From assembly GCA_963678705.1 (NCBI GenBank), contig OY783216.1, positions 4,898,001-4,962,000 on the forward strand: a stretch of 64,000 nucleotides of DNA, given 5' to 3'. Positions 35,265 to 50,200 of this stretch are shown here, in pieces (position 1 is the stretch's first letter; each line of letters begins with the position of its first letter). The notes under the pieces were generated by a model. It was not told the origin of the DNA. It worked only from the letters and a program-made list of their open reading frames with translations, and did no database searches. Both the position numbers and the translations under genes were made by a program. The DNA comes from Panorpa germanica. Taxonomy: Eukaryota; Arthropoda; Insecta; Mecoptera; Panorpidae.

Positions 35265-38200
35265 ATGTGTGCTCATTACGGGGTTGAAAATTATTATCAT
35301 CGCCAACATTTAATTGCTCAAACTATGGGAAATCAAGGTAAATATTTATTGACATCTATTACTTTCAAGTAAGTATACTATGAACATGAAAATTATAAAA
35401 ATTAATGAATATAAGATACATATTGTCCTTTCTGTTAAATGTAGATATTAATTACTGTTTCAACTCATTAGCTGTTAGCTTCCCTTTCTTAAAATAGGAA
35501 CACATTAAAATATATTTTTTGACATAAAATATGGTCTTAAGTCTTTTTAAAGATAGTTTACTTTTATAATACTAAATATAACGCATTAATTATGCTTATT
35601 TTAAATAAGAAAAAGAGAAATGGTCCATTTGAAAACGTTTAAAACAATGTTTCTTATATATCTTTACTAAAAGTAAAATGTCAAATGTTTTTTATCAACA
35701 TTACGGCATCGTCAAAATAGTACTTTGTTTTGCTCCTATTTTTATACACAAATATGTCAGAGAGTAAATTTTTGTTCTTTGCTTATTACTTGTACATGAA
35801 TTTTGAACGTGTTAGAAAATCAGCCAGGTGTGTTTTGAAAGTATATATTTATAAAACTATCTTTCGATGTGTGTTAAAGATTATACTAGGTAAATAAAAC
35901 CAGGTATAGTTATTGCAATTGGATTAAGAATTTAAATTTCATTCATAATTCTTAAGGAAGGTAATATAAATATTTTCTGCGAAAGAAGGGTATAAACTTC
36001 TCAAAGGCTCATAAAATTTCTTCACAGATATAGACATAGAAGAAATATCTATACCGTTGAAAGGCTCATCTATTTATTGTTTTTATTTATCTATTGTTCT
36101 ATTCAGTTTTGTTTCGATTTAAAATAATTAAAATAAGAAAATATTGAAACGCAAAAAAAACTTGTTTTTTTTTCTGTGTTGACTGTTATTATCTTACAAT
36201 TCAATTCATACAAAATAGTAGCTTGGCACGAATTTAACACAAACCAACGCATTTACCGAGTATAGTTTGTTCAACAAAAGTTTTTGCAGTTTTTTTACAC
36301 ATGAAATACACTGTAAAACTGTTTCATTGCAGTAGTACAACTCCTCCAAAATAATGGCTTCTAATTTAACCATCTAGAACACGAAATTGAAATTGCTGCG
36401 TTGTGCAAGCATATAATTCATCATCGTGATAAATAAATGCATTTTAAAGTGGCCGGAAATGAGCCTGAATTTTATTTTAGAGGTTTTATCAAATAAATCA
36501 TTGGAAATAATCATTGATAACTGTGTTTACAGTCTAAAATCACTATAATCAAGGGTGTCGACATCATCATCGCCATCCTCACTTTGTTGAACCTTTTTCT
36601 TACTAGTAATTGGCTCAGGTTCACACGAAGTGAATCTTCTGAATTTTTGTTAGTTTTTCAAATTGATATTTTAAAAATATTTATTTTATTTAATATAATT
36701 ATTTAACTTTTTCTTTAAATGTTGAAATACATTAGATTTCACACAGTTTTAGATACTGTAACTTATCCAGTAATTTCGGTGTTTATTAAAACATCTTTTA
36801 TGTTAAATATCTAACTTATTTTATAACACATGTAGTACATTAACAATATTCGCTGCCAGTTGTTAACTTTTCTCTATTTTCTTCTGACTCGTGGCTTATT
36901 GGCAACACGTTTTCTACAAATCTGCGCAGAAGTTAAATATTGTATTAACAGTCTATTTTATTAAATATCTAAATATTGACGGAGATATAGCAATTAAAAG
37001 TTTGAATTGTAGTTTTAGCGCTAGAAATGGTCGGCCATATTTGTATGACGTGAAATGCATTTTAACATCAGTTATTTGTTGAGTAGGTCAGTGCTGTGGT
37101 AATGTTCTGTAGCTGTTGGTAGTCAAATAATCAAGTCAAGTCGAAGAATAATAAGTTTTTATTTTATTTAACCCTGCTAAGACAGACATAATATTGGAAT
37201 TTGAGTGTTCCTTGAAATAGCTGTAAATAATATTTGATATTTTGATATATATATATACATATAGCAGAAATTTATGAGCTGTAAGGTTGATAACCTTACA
37301 CAAGGATTGTGATGTCACATGCACTTGGAATGTGTACAACGTTGAATCCCTTTAATAATTAAAGAGACAAAATGACTTTTTTAATTGTTAATATCTCTTA
37401 ACATATAAGGAGTTATTAAAAAATAATTGAACATTTGAGGTTCTAGTAACCCACTTTATCATTATATAGTACAGTTTTATAGAAATTAAGACATAGGACA
37501 CAAGGACTAATCCTTCTCATATCTAATTACGGATTAATCACTTTTGCTATATCATTTCAACCCATTCTTTTTTTTTTTGCAGAAATTTCGTCAGTGCCGT
37601 GCAAACTAACTCTGCAGAATCAAGATCTGTGGCATCGGTTTCATAAACATGAAACGGAAATGATAATCACCAAAGCCGGAAGGTAGGAACAATTTTTTAA
37701 TCGTACATAGAAGTAACAAACATCAATAAAAACCTGGTGTAACTACACGTAAAAACTATTTGCTCTTAGTGTGACCCCATTGCAATTATATTGATTTCAA
37801 AGTACAACTGTACTTAAATTTATATAGCAGTCTCAGTGATGAGGTTTATATAAGTACACAACAACCTTAAACTAAATATTTAAAATACAAATAATTAATT
37901 TCTAAGTGTTTTGTAGACAAACCCTGTCTGCTAAGAACGCCAGTTTTCTTTAAATATTTACAAATCCATTATTACTCATCAATTAAGGATCTTGTTAATT
38001 GTTATCTGAAAACAAAACTATTTTCTGTTGGCGCCTTGCAAAAAGTTCATGTTTACGAAAACTATGTCCTCTATCTTTTGTCACTTTACCCAAATACTTC
38101 TGTGCGTTATCTAAATGCACTACACCACTCTCTCTCTCTCTTTTCCCCACTTGCCCCAACACAGATAACTTGGCGTCTATTCACAACGGGATTCAGTTTT

Positions 38201-41200
38201 GTCATATTATCACACTTACCCAGCTACTGTATTGGTTTTGATACACAGATGTCGTTATCTGCATGCCTTAATGTTTTTAGAGGACTCTGGAATGTGTCAT
38301 AATTTACAATGCAAGCTGATAACACGACGCCAAATAGCACTAAAAACCTAACCTATATTCACTGCTTTATATTATAGAAATAGAAGTGAGTGTTCGATAT
38401 CTTGGATGTCTATTTTTGACATTTCTGTTTGTATTTTTATATCAGCTACATTTTTATACAAATATGATAAATCAATATTTATAAATTATGTTTATTTGTT
38501 TAATAAATATCTGGTTTTGTCATTTTCTGTTGTTATCAGAAAGATATGTATCATCCGAGTTTGTTTCTTTCGTGACACGTCCAACACGGTTAAAAACGTT
38601 ATTGTGTGTGAAGCATTCTTGTTTGTCTAAATAGAAACAAATTTCACGCCTATTCCTAACAAATGATAGCTTGTTTACCACATTCATAATATCAAAACTT
38701 TATGTGTTGCTCGAGACTGCTGTAAGTAGTATCTTACGCTTGAATATTCACTCTTCCTACTCACTGTTTTGATATTTAATTTACTGTTTTTATTTGATAT
38801 GGTATTTTAGATTTCAGGTTTTCGTTTAAGCATTCCTTTTCACATTTGTGTTTTAATTTAAGTTTAGTTAATTTAGTTGGTGCATCGTTAGTAATATAAA
38901 TTTTGACAGTTCGACAAAATTGTATGTGAAATAATTAAAATAGCTATTTTTAATAACAATTAGTAATAGAAATTGTTTTCACTTCTATATTTTTCAAAAA
39001 CTGACAAAAAACTTCTTTTAAAAGTAAATCCTACTGCATTTTGACAGATTGTCATATTTTGGAGGTTATAATATAATATAGTTTTTCTCAATTTATTATT
39101 TTTAATTTAAAACATTGGACCTTGTAAGGTTCTAAAAAAACTAAGAAAACTTAAAAAATAAATTAAATTAAAAATGGTACTGTGAATGACTACGCGTATT
39201 GTCATTGCTGAACAATTTAAATTAAATATAAAATTCAAAATTAAATTAAAGCAGTGAGTGGGAATGATACTTTATACTCTTTTGTATATAGTGAGAAATC
39301 TATCTGTATATAGTGTAGTAATTAGTATTTTTTCGTTTATTTCGAAAACTATAAATCCAACAAAAATGTTGTTGAGATCTTTTTTGTAGATAATAATATC
39401 GTCTACAACTTTTGTTAATAACTTTTTTTTGTAACTTTTGTAATAAAAAAGTTATAAGCAAAAATAAATTTTAAATATTACACTCTGTTAATTTAATTAC
39501 ACCAATTAATTTAACATACATTTTTGCTTATAACTTTTTTATTACAAAAGTTACAAAAAAAAGTTATTAACAAAAGTTGTATATAATATTATTATCTACA
39601 AAAAAGCATATTACAAAATTTTTGTAGGAATTACAGTTTTCAAGATAAAAAGAAAAACCGATTATAACCTTATTTCCAAGAGAATCTTCGTATAACTGTT
39701 TTCAACATCTGCATTATTAAATGCAACTTGTAGTAACTCCAGGTTAGTTTAAAAATAGCACCTGTAAATTATGCACCAAACCGCAGCGTCGGCGGCGCCA
39801 GTTTTTAATTCCTTTAAAGAACAAACAAAATATAAATAAAATTTATTACTTGTTAGTCAGTACCTGTAACCAAATTACAAATTTAAAATTTCAACAGGTG
39901 AATTCTATACCAAATGCAATCATAGTATGTAAGTACATTTTGTATTTTATTTACGAGCCGGTCTCTCTTACAATGTCGTCTATACCCTTCGTATGTCATT
40001 CTTTTAAATATCAGTTGGATTTCACGCCCTTTTTGGCGTAACTTATGCGACGTTTTAAACAAAGCCCCAGATCTGTTTTATCACTTTCAGAACAATAGGT
40101 TTTTTATTTGGTCGCACTAAGATGCCAGCTTGACGTCTTGCCGGACAGACTTTTTCAGTCATAACTCTGTCGTTTTTTGACGTACTATAACAAGACGCTG
40201 TTAAAATATTTCTATGTTGATTTTTGTTTAACTTAGCCTCGCAAATTATTATAATATAGGCGCCAGTCTGACCCCCAAAAGGGGCAGAACTATTTTTATT
40301 GTTTTTTTTTAATTTTGGGTGAAACAACTCAATCATTTTTATAATCTTGTTTATTTTATATTATTTAATTATAGGATTTTTATTTATTCAGTTTTTTATG
40401 TTTTTAAATAAAATATATAACTTATATTTAGTTTGAAGGTTTTGAATTTATTAGTTTTGTTTTTATTTTACATGAAATACGAATTTTAAAACTTTAATTG
40501 TTTTTGTTGGTCTAACAATTGGTTGTTATCTTTTTGTTACATTAAATATTGAAAACAAATTTGTATTTAAAATAAAATTGTCTTAATTACAAATAGTTTT
40601 GTCGGAGAAAGAGAGTGACAGCACTATATGGAGAAACAGAGACAACTATCTTTTCTGTCATGCTTAAATACTACCTCGGCTAAGCGCTCCTATATCTGTC
40701 TCGTTTCCTCTCATACTTTACATACATATGTGTTTCTCATTTTCGCATTGATAGTTGCTAACTCAAAAGGTATCTTAAGGCCGAATTTTGACCGAACGTA
40801 TACATGCTACAACGCTAAACCTATCCGAACCTTGTAAATGCAATCAGCCGCTCAGTCTCTTTCATAACAGTGGTGTATCGATAAAAACTAAAGTAAAAGT
40901 TTGCTCTCTTGATAAATTATGTTAGTACAAAACAACTGCAATACACCCTACAGTACAGTACACAAGTTTGACTTGGCGTACTGTCGTATCGGTACGTGGT
41001 ATGTATGTATTGTGTATGTATGTTATTTTAAAAATACAATACAGAAGTACTAAAAATTTAAATCGCAATTAAAACAGAAAATAAAACAACTAAATCAACA
41101 ATTGTCAAAAAACGATCAAAATTAATTCTTGACAGAATTCATCAAATATTACAAAAATATATTTTCCTATCAAAATACTCGTAAAATATGTTTGGGTAGC

Positions 41201-44200
41201 AAATGTGTTTCAACTGTGAACCCATAGGGCTAGTAGGGCTCCTCTCTGAACTACCACCCGCAGCGTGGGACAATGAGCTGCCCCGCAGGTCCAAACCACC
41301 CGTGGAGATGTTGCCACTGCATCCTCGGTCCCCGCGCTATCTCTTGGTGAGTGGTAAGGCTGTCAAGGATGTTCAACTTGGCTTGTATTGGAGCACCGGT
41401 GAAATCCAAGTGTTTTGTTATCATCTTTTTTATAACTAGAACACAACGCGCTACTATTTATTCTTCTCTCTCTTTCTTTCCCTCAGATAATCCCTCTGTT
41501 TAAAATGAGATGTTAAATTCCTCTTTTAATTTAATTTTTTTCAATGGGCTTGTGTCCTATGTCTTAATTTCTATAAAAGTGTACTATATATTGATAAAGT
41601 TGGTTAAAAAAGTCATTTTGTCTCTTTAATTATTAAATGGATTCAACGTTATACAACATTCCAAATGCATGTGACATCACAGTCGCTAGTTGCTATCTCT
41701 TTTATACAACAGAGCCTAAAAGAGAAAAGAGACAGGTTACCAACCTTACAGCTCATAAATCTCTGCTATATGTATTTATATATCAAAATATCAAATATTA
41801 TTTACAGCTATTTCAAGGAACAATCAAATTCCAATATTATGTCTGCCGTAATAGGGTTAAATAAAATAAAAACTTATTATTCTTTGACTTGACTTGATTA
41901 TTTCGACTACCAAAAGCTACAAAACATTACCACAGCACTGACCTACTCAACAAATAACTGACTTATAAATGCATTTCACGTCATACAAATATGGCCGACC
42001 ATTTCTAGCGCTAAAACTACAATTAGAATTTTTAATTGCTATATCTCCGTCAACATTTAGATATTTAATAAAATAGACACGCCAATACACATTTATTAAC
42101 ATCAATTTAAATCAACAATTGAAAAATCGACCACTACAAAATGAGGACACATGCCCATTTTAACACATATCGTTTGAAGGTTGGTTCTATCTAAAAGCAT
42201 CTCCCTTAATTTGAATTTCTAATGACTTAAGGGTTGCACCGCATCATAATTCGTCTCCTCGCCATACAAAACAATAAAAAACACAGTTTGGAATGGCATT
42301 CGAATGCCCAATATTTTAATATACTACTACGCTTTCCTGTTGGAATTTCATCCCGTTTTTTTCTTCTTTTGTTTCCCAGGATATTTGTTTGTGTTTACAG
42401 TTTACACAGACTGCTATCCCGGTTATTTTAGGGAAGCGTTGAAGACATATATCTCTTCCATCGTGTGAACAGTCATCTGTAAAAGGTGGAGTTGAATTGA
42501 TGTACAAAATTCTTTTAATTCCTGCTTTGGGTTAACAAATCATGATTCAGGTTCAATGCGTGAACTACCGGACCTGGGTTGCAGTAACTAACTATCAATC
42601 ATGAGGAGAATACAGTGACAGCCCAGGTTGAAAATTAATCTTGAAATTAGTTTGTAGCAAGCTGACTGCAAGATAATTTTCAACAGGTTCAAATTTTCTT
42701 TTAATATTTAAATGCAGCTTACCGGTACATTTAAGCGTGTCTCACACTGTTCGAATTGTTTCACTTTTTTTTGGCTTTAGCCGACACCGACCGAAGTAGC
42801 TCAAATGATTAGAGCACCCCGCACAAATACTCAAATAATTAGAGCATGAACAGTAATTCATATGTAAACTTAAATTGATTACAATCAAAAACAAAAGCCT
42901 TTTTATATCTTGATTCCACTACCCCTAACTAATATAATTCTGATACTCGAATCTTATCAAAACCCTTCAAACACAAAATCAACAAGATCCTCCTCTAAAA
43001 CATCCCCTCGAGAATGTTTGAAGCAATCAATTATCCATTGCATCCCTTTTTCAACAGATATTTATTATAGTGATGACCCTTCCCCTTACCTCTTACCCCT
43101 TAGCACGTCAGTGTCGTCATCCTCATATTTTTATGTGTTTTGTTTCATTTTTATTTTTTATTTTTGGGTTTTGAATTTTTAATTACGGCAGAAGGTTCTT
43201 GTTGCTTTTGTTTTTAATATTATTTATGACGGTGGTCAGAGTCTTCCTTGGTGGATTGCAGAGATGTTGAAACCATCTAAGCAACGGAATTTAGGAATTT
43301 ATTCAGGCGCCAGCTTCATACAGCGGTGAAAATCGTGCTTCAAATTAAAGTCATTGAAGTTGTAGCGTAAAAATTATAAAAATATAAATATACACTCTTT
43401 AAAAAAAAATTCAAAACATTTCTGAGGTATTGAAAAAGAATTCAGATTCATAGAAGAAGAATTCATTTGTCTATTCAATTTTTAAAGTGAAAGTATGTAT
43501 AGTTCAAATTACGAGAGTTCGGCAGCGACTCATACTTAAAACAAGTTGTGGAGTATAAACTGCCGATATAACTAAAAAGCACTGACTCACTTATTTTTCT
43601 ATAATGTATATAGAAACGAATAAGATAAAATTCATTATCGTATTATAGATTTATACCGCTCTTATAACCTCTTAAGTATCAGTCGCCGCCGAACTCATTC
43701 TTTTCCTGATGCCGTTATTCAGTCCTTCACACCTCTACTTAACCATTTAAAACTCCATAATTCTCCTTCTTTTCCTCTTTCTCCTTCATTCTCTTCTGTA
43801 TCTCCGCCATCCACTTCTTCCTTCTTTGTTTTTTCTAAGCAGCTCGTCTATCTTCCTCTCACTGACAATTCCAGCGGTATTCGAAGTTGATCTGCTTTTT
43901 AAATTCGTTTGGTTGCTCAAATCTGAGTTGAATAAGCTCAAGAGCAAAAATTTCCTCCTATTTTTAAACGCCGTTATCTCGAAATCGGTGGCATATAGAG
44001 AGTTAGTACCAAAAAAACATACGTTCCACGTAATGTGTTCTATTCCGATATAATATTGGTTAATACTATGATGTCTGGATTATTAATCAAAATATAGATC
44101 TGAGTAGAAGCTACATACAAAATTTGAGCCTTCTATCTGTTTTAGTTCATAAGGTGCAGGCATTTCAAAATAGAATAACAGTGAACTATCCTTCCATATT

Positions 44201-47200
44201 AAAAAACCGCGTGATTTATAGAAAATTCAACAAGTTTTACAAGTGTTTGCAACATCCTGGCTGACATATAAAGGCAGAAAATAAGGCGGGACATTTGAAT
44301 TCAAAGCAGAATAAATGTTTATATCTATATAAGACAATATCTCCGATTTTATTGGGAATTGTACATTTTTAATCAAACTTATGTGTTGTTCTGAAATCAA
44401 AGACTTTTACTTTAGTAATTTACATACACATTATAATAATTACACTGTTTAATTTAAATCATACAATCCTACTTGAAAACAAAGAAACGATATTTAAAGT
44501 TTATTATTTAAATTGTCAATTCCCTTTTTATCTAAATTTATAACAACTTAACAGTGAGTTCTGTCAACTCCAAATATCAACAGAGTATATGGTCACTGTT
44601 TTACCAACAGCCGAGTTCTGTACCAACTAAAGAAATATAATTTCTTTATATCTATAATAAAACTAACAAAAAAAAAAAAATTACAACTACCATGCTTTTT
44701 TCTAGTCTACGTAGTGTTTCATTTAACCTGGGCCTTTTCTTCTTAATATCAATATTAGTTTCTTCAGCTTTGATTGTCTTATAACACTTAAATGGTTCTT
44801 TGTTTGTTATTTCAGCAGGTGATGTTATTTTTGTTTATTTTGTTAATTTATGCGAATATTAAAAAAGCCATTAAGCCATTAACAGATCCGAAGAAAATGT
44901 TAGTTTTTAACCCAAAAGTTAACCCATAAATTATCATTTATATTTACTTTGGTATAATATTTAATATAGATTTATTTAGGAAGATACTGCAGTGGTTCTT
45001 ACCCGGTAGGACGGACCGAAATATATAAATGGGCACCTTCAATATTGGCCAAAATCGATTCTATGTACGCAGTAAAATATAAAATAAAACGAAAGTTGAA
45101 TCCTTGGTGGAATCCAAAGTGTTATAGTTCAAATTACGAAGTTGTGCCGTATAAATACAACGCTATTATTTCGCTACACAAATTTTATGATTGTAAACGC
45201 CTCCACGTCTTGTCACACTTTGTGGGTGATTCCCCCCGCCTCTCCTCCCACTTGTTGTGATGTCACATATTTGAAGAAAACATATTTTTTGTCTTGTTTT
45301 TTTTCTCCTATCCCCTTTCATACCTAGTCAAACTTTGATTACCCTTTCCACTTCTGTGTGACGCAATTAATACTTTTTTATATACTACATCCTGTAAAAA
45401 GGTTATCTACCAATGCTTTCATCTTTAAGTACTTCTTAAAGTGGTGTAATTTTAGTTTTATAAGGGTAGCTATTATGATCTTATTATGATTTTTATTGCT
45501 GTTGGACATAACTTCTACTAGCTTTTTACAAAAAAATCACTTCTTTATTAGTATTTAAAAATGCAACACTTCCTGTATTTGAAGTGCTAAGTACACCGGA
45601 AACGAATTCGCAGCTTAACATAACGAACCGTTAACAAATCAAAGATAAGAGCAAATATTTTAACTTCCGATTTAATAAATATAAGTATTGATGTATGAAA
45701 GAGATAACTATATTACATGAAAGATTTTCTGTCTCTGTCTAATAATAATGATCTAAAATGATATAAATTCTAATTTGACAGATAACCTTGATTTATATGA
45801 TGTACACAATTTAACTGTTTTGCTTTCTTTAACTATCGCCGCCATCTTTTTATCACTGATGTAGATCTTGACATTTTTCTACGGTGACTGAATTTAAGGT
45901 TATATGCTGAGGATATGACAGTTCATATTTTTTAGGTTATACGGATATTTTTAATAGGGATGTTTTCTGTGGCGCCATGAAGGGGTTTTTAATGGTTCTT
46001 TTTGGAATTTTTGTTAATTATTTTTATGTGTTTTTGAAATATAAATATATTATTACAATATAATGAGATTCATGTTGTAAGTTACGCATATTTTTACCTT
46101 TAACGATGTTTTTTATACGAACCTTGTAACTCCAATACACCCTACGGTACACAAGTTTGATTTTTGACAAGAAAGAACACAGAGGTCGGTTTGTTTTGAT
46201 GCTTACGGTTAGGACAGGAGTCGGTTTACGGTTTGATTTACGCACGAATTCGTCGTCGCTTAAATAGCGACGGGCCTTATTCAGTGTTTTTTACTTTTTT
46301 TGTATTTTATTGCTGTGTTATAATGTCTTACGTTAAGAATACTACACGCAATATATATCGCAAGTATTTTTTCTATCATTTAAAACATAACGCATTTTTT
46401 TTAATGTTCCAGGCGGATGTTCCCCCATGTAAGGTTGTCAGTCGATAATCTAGACCCGGAAGCTTTCTATTGCATATTTTTGGAACTGCAACCTGTAGGA
46501 CAAAGTCGGTTTAAATACAATGGGACTAGTTGGGTGAGTGCCGGAAGTGCAGATCCTCAGAGCCATCAAAGGGTGGTAATGCATCCTGATTCTCCTGCTA
46601 CAGGATCCCATTGGAATAGCCAACACATTTCGTTCACTAAAGCTAAATTAACTAACAACACCATGGATAACAGCGGGCATGTAAGTAAAGATATTTCATT
46701 TTTGTCTGACCCCTTTTTGTGTGATTTGTGTACCCCGAAAAACTGATTTTCTGCGCTTGGAGTTATATATTTTGTTCTAAGGGGTCATAGTTCGTTTCAG
46801 TGTGACAGGAACACTTAAGCTATAAAGAAGTCAAGTATTGTTTCCATTTTGAACAGATTCTATATTATAATGTTCCAGGTGTCTGACTTGCTTATATGTT
46901 TGGTACTGAATTTTGTATGGTAGCTCGAAAACGGCTTCATCAATGTTTTTGAAAATTTCCAATTTCGTAGAGAACAAAATTCTAAGACTTTTGGCGTCCC
47001 CGGAGAACTCTAGTAGAATTATAAATATGTCTTTTCTCTTGAGAGGCGCTAAATTAGACCGTTCTTTAGACCGGTGTCTACATCTTTTATTACTCTTGAG
47101 AACTTTCCTTGAATTACGGCATATTTCAGGTGACAATTGCCACTTGTAACTTAAATTTCAGATTATCTTCATAAACTTAACAATGCCCCGTTGAAAAATT

Positions 47201-50200
47201 TTAAGTGGGTAATATCAATATAATCACCCAATATATTCAGCCTCAAAATGAGTGCTTTATTACAGTTGTTCCTAATAAAATGGTCCATTCCTTAGAAAAT
47301 TAAGTTATTCTTCTCAAGGCGCCTGAACGGTTTCCAAAACATACTCTGTTTATCCCTATTATTTATTTTAGAAATGGTCACAAAAACCTTTTAACATTTT
47401 AAGAATTACATCTATTAAAACCGTTGTAAAAATAAGAATATTAAAAATGGCATAATGCCGAATTAAAATTAAAAAAAGGTATATGTTATAATCCTAATAG
47501 GAATTGGCAAAAGATTAGCGTTAATCCTTATTATGATTGGCACTTGAAAAATATTAATTAATAATTTTCAACAATAGTAAGAATAGCTTTAATCTGTCTT
47601 TGCTTTTGCAAAAATCCGTTAAATGGACAAATGGTCTTGAGAAAATTTTCAAAAATGCTGAAGTTGATAGGGCAGTATTAGTTGCTCTTTCTTGTTCCAA
47701 TTATTAATTATGTATTAACATCAGAAGCACGACTTAAGCCATTAAAGCTCCGCGACCTCTATACTGCCAAATGATACTTTAACAAATTCTACCATGCAAG
47801 CTTATACCAAGACAAATAATATAATTTTTGTTTTAATTTTTCAGATTGTGTTAACATCGATGCACCAATATCAGCCAGTAATCCACGTCGTCAAAACTGC
47901 AAACCCTTCCTTCGTTGATTGGACTACCCCTACACAAAAGTTCACTTTCCCCGAAACGAAATTCATTGCAGTGACTGCGTATCAGGTTAGTGTTTTAATA
48001 TAATAAAACTAGAGCTTACCCCCGTCGCAAGCGACGACTGTCTTTTGTGTTTGAATTGAATTTCATTTCAAAATTTAATTCCATTTTTAAATTTAAATAT
48101 TAAACTCATTGTATATTAATTTTGCATATAAAAACAAATAATTTTTCATCTAAACTGACTAAAAAAATATAAAATATTTTCCTTTTATTCGGAATTTGAC
48201 CAACTTTTTTTCAAAATGAGAGATTTTTTTTTCGATTCATAAATTAGGTGCCAAAGTTAGCCCCTATATACAAAATTTCAACTTTCTGGCACAATTTTTA
48301 TTCTCGGCAAAAACCGTGCCTCCAAATAAAATTTTTGAATTTCTAATTTTTTTTTCTAAATAACATAATTAATTCCAATGTAATCCAAAATTTGAGTTTT
48401 CTTCAAAGTTTCATACCGGACCCCCTAATTTTCTCAATTTTCCCTCAATTCTCCCTTTTCTAATTTTTTATTTTCTAATTTTCAAAAAATGTTATCATTG
48501 AACACCGTAGTACACATGCCAAATTTCAACTTTCTATCTTTTACAAATAAAAAGTTATAGAGTAAAAAGTGAAAAATTTTTTTTTAGTTTTTCCAAAATT
48601 ACGTGTTTCCGGGAAATTCGAGGACACCAAAGTCTTAGAATTTTTTTCTTCACGATATAGACAATTTTTAAGAAAATACACTTATAAATATACACTTGGA
48701 ACATTATAATATAGGATACCAAAATAAATATCCAGATATAATTAATCTTTTCTAAATATTTGCCCCCAAAGACAAAAGTCTTTGTGTTTTGCGACACTCG
48801 TCTATTTTTTAGATATTTTGGGGACATTCATGCTGAGTAAATACGATGGCAAAGAATAAAGTTTTTCTTGAACTGTTTTTAATTATTTAATTGTTTACAA
48901 GTGGACCAGAGTCCATCAGACTGCTAACTTCCCAATTGATTGAAATACGATATTTTATAAAATACTGCTCATGACATGAAGTATACCTCCCACAGCGTTA
49001 TTAACTGATAATAAATAATTAATCTATATTATCTACATCTTTCATCCTGCTGCTTATAATATGGTCCAGCATTCCATTCTATTGGCGCCTGGATGCTTTC
49101 AATCGAATAGCAGTTTCTATGGACCACATTTAAGAGTGGTCAGTTTTAAACTACTAACAAAACACCTATTAGGCTTTGGTTTATCTTGTGATATCGCTGC
49201 CTCAAAGAACCCGCTTTAAATAAAGCCGCGTTGTCGACAAGGGATCTTCATTGCGCATGACCGACTTACCAAAGCACAAAAATGCCGACCAAGGCTTCTT
49301 TTGGTCGCATTAGGCACGGTTCGCGGGGTTCAAATACAATGTGACAATTTCATACATATTGGACCAATTTTTTGAAGCACAAAATCTGTATTGAAAACAC
49401 AGGGAGGGGGTAAAAGAATTATATCTATAAGAATAGACAAATTATCTGAAGTAGAAAGACTTTTATGTAAAAATAGCACAATATTTAATACTTTATAAAT
49501 TTTGAATATATTGCGGGAGGGGTATTAGGAGGAGAGAGGGGTGGATGATTACTATTACTTAAAACCTATTTGTTCCTGTTTGGCTAACCAAAGTATCGTC
49601 TGTCACACTCCCAGTTCCTGTAGTCTCCCATCTCATCCTGGGTGTCCCATGTCTGTCCCAATATGATCCATCACATCTATATACGTGTTTGTTTTCTGCT
49701 AATGACATTACATCTCTTCTGGCGCCGATACAGTGTGTGATTTAAAAAAACAAATAACCTAAAAGGACGGTAGAAACATCCATTTATAAAATCAACTGTC
49801 AAATTTGTAGGTTAGGAGTGTATAATTATGTAATTTTATTTGTTTTAAGAAAATTAAAAGATACGTGTAACAGCTGGTGTTGATTTTAACAACATATTGA
49901 CAATGGATTTTAATTTAATTACGTTTTTATTTATCGTTCATCGAAGGTTATTAATTTAACTCCATTTTATCATACTCATTTAACTCATCTTTTATTTATA
50001 CTTTGATTTTACAAAGTATTAGGTTAGAATCAGCAAAGTCAAGTAATAGAAACTAACCTCACTTTTGTAATGTCATATTTCATTGATAAATCCATAATAA
50101 TTAGTATGATTTATGAAGATAATGGGCTTGTGTCGTAATAAATGTGTATTGGCGTGTCTATTTTATTAAATATCTAAATGTTGACGGAGATATAGTAATT

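Noticed and set aside
38096-38160. CT-rich tract as a microsatellite
   Set aside because: Only a short CTCTCTCTCTCT run; too small to list as a feature.
40055-40336. 93-codon minus-strand ORF
   Set aside because: No recognisable domain and composition like the surrounding repeat debris; not supported as a gene.
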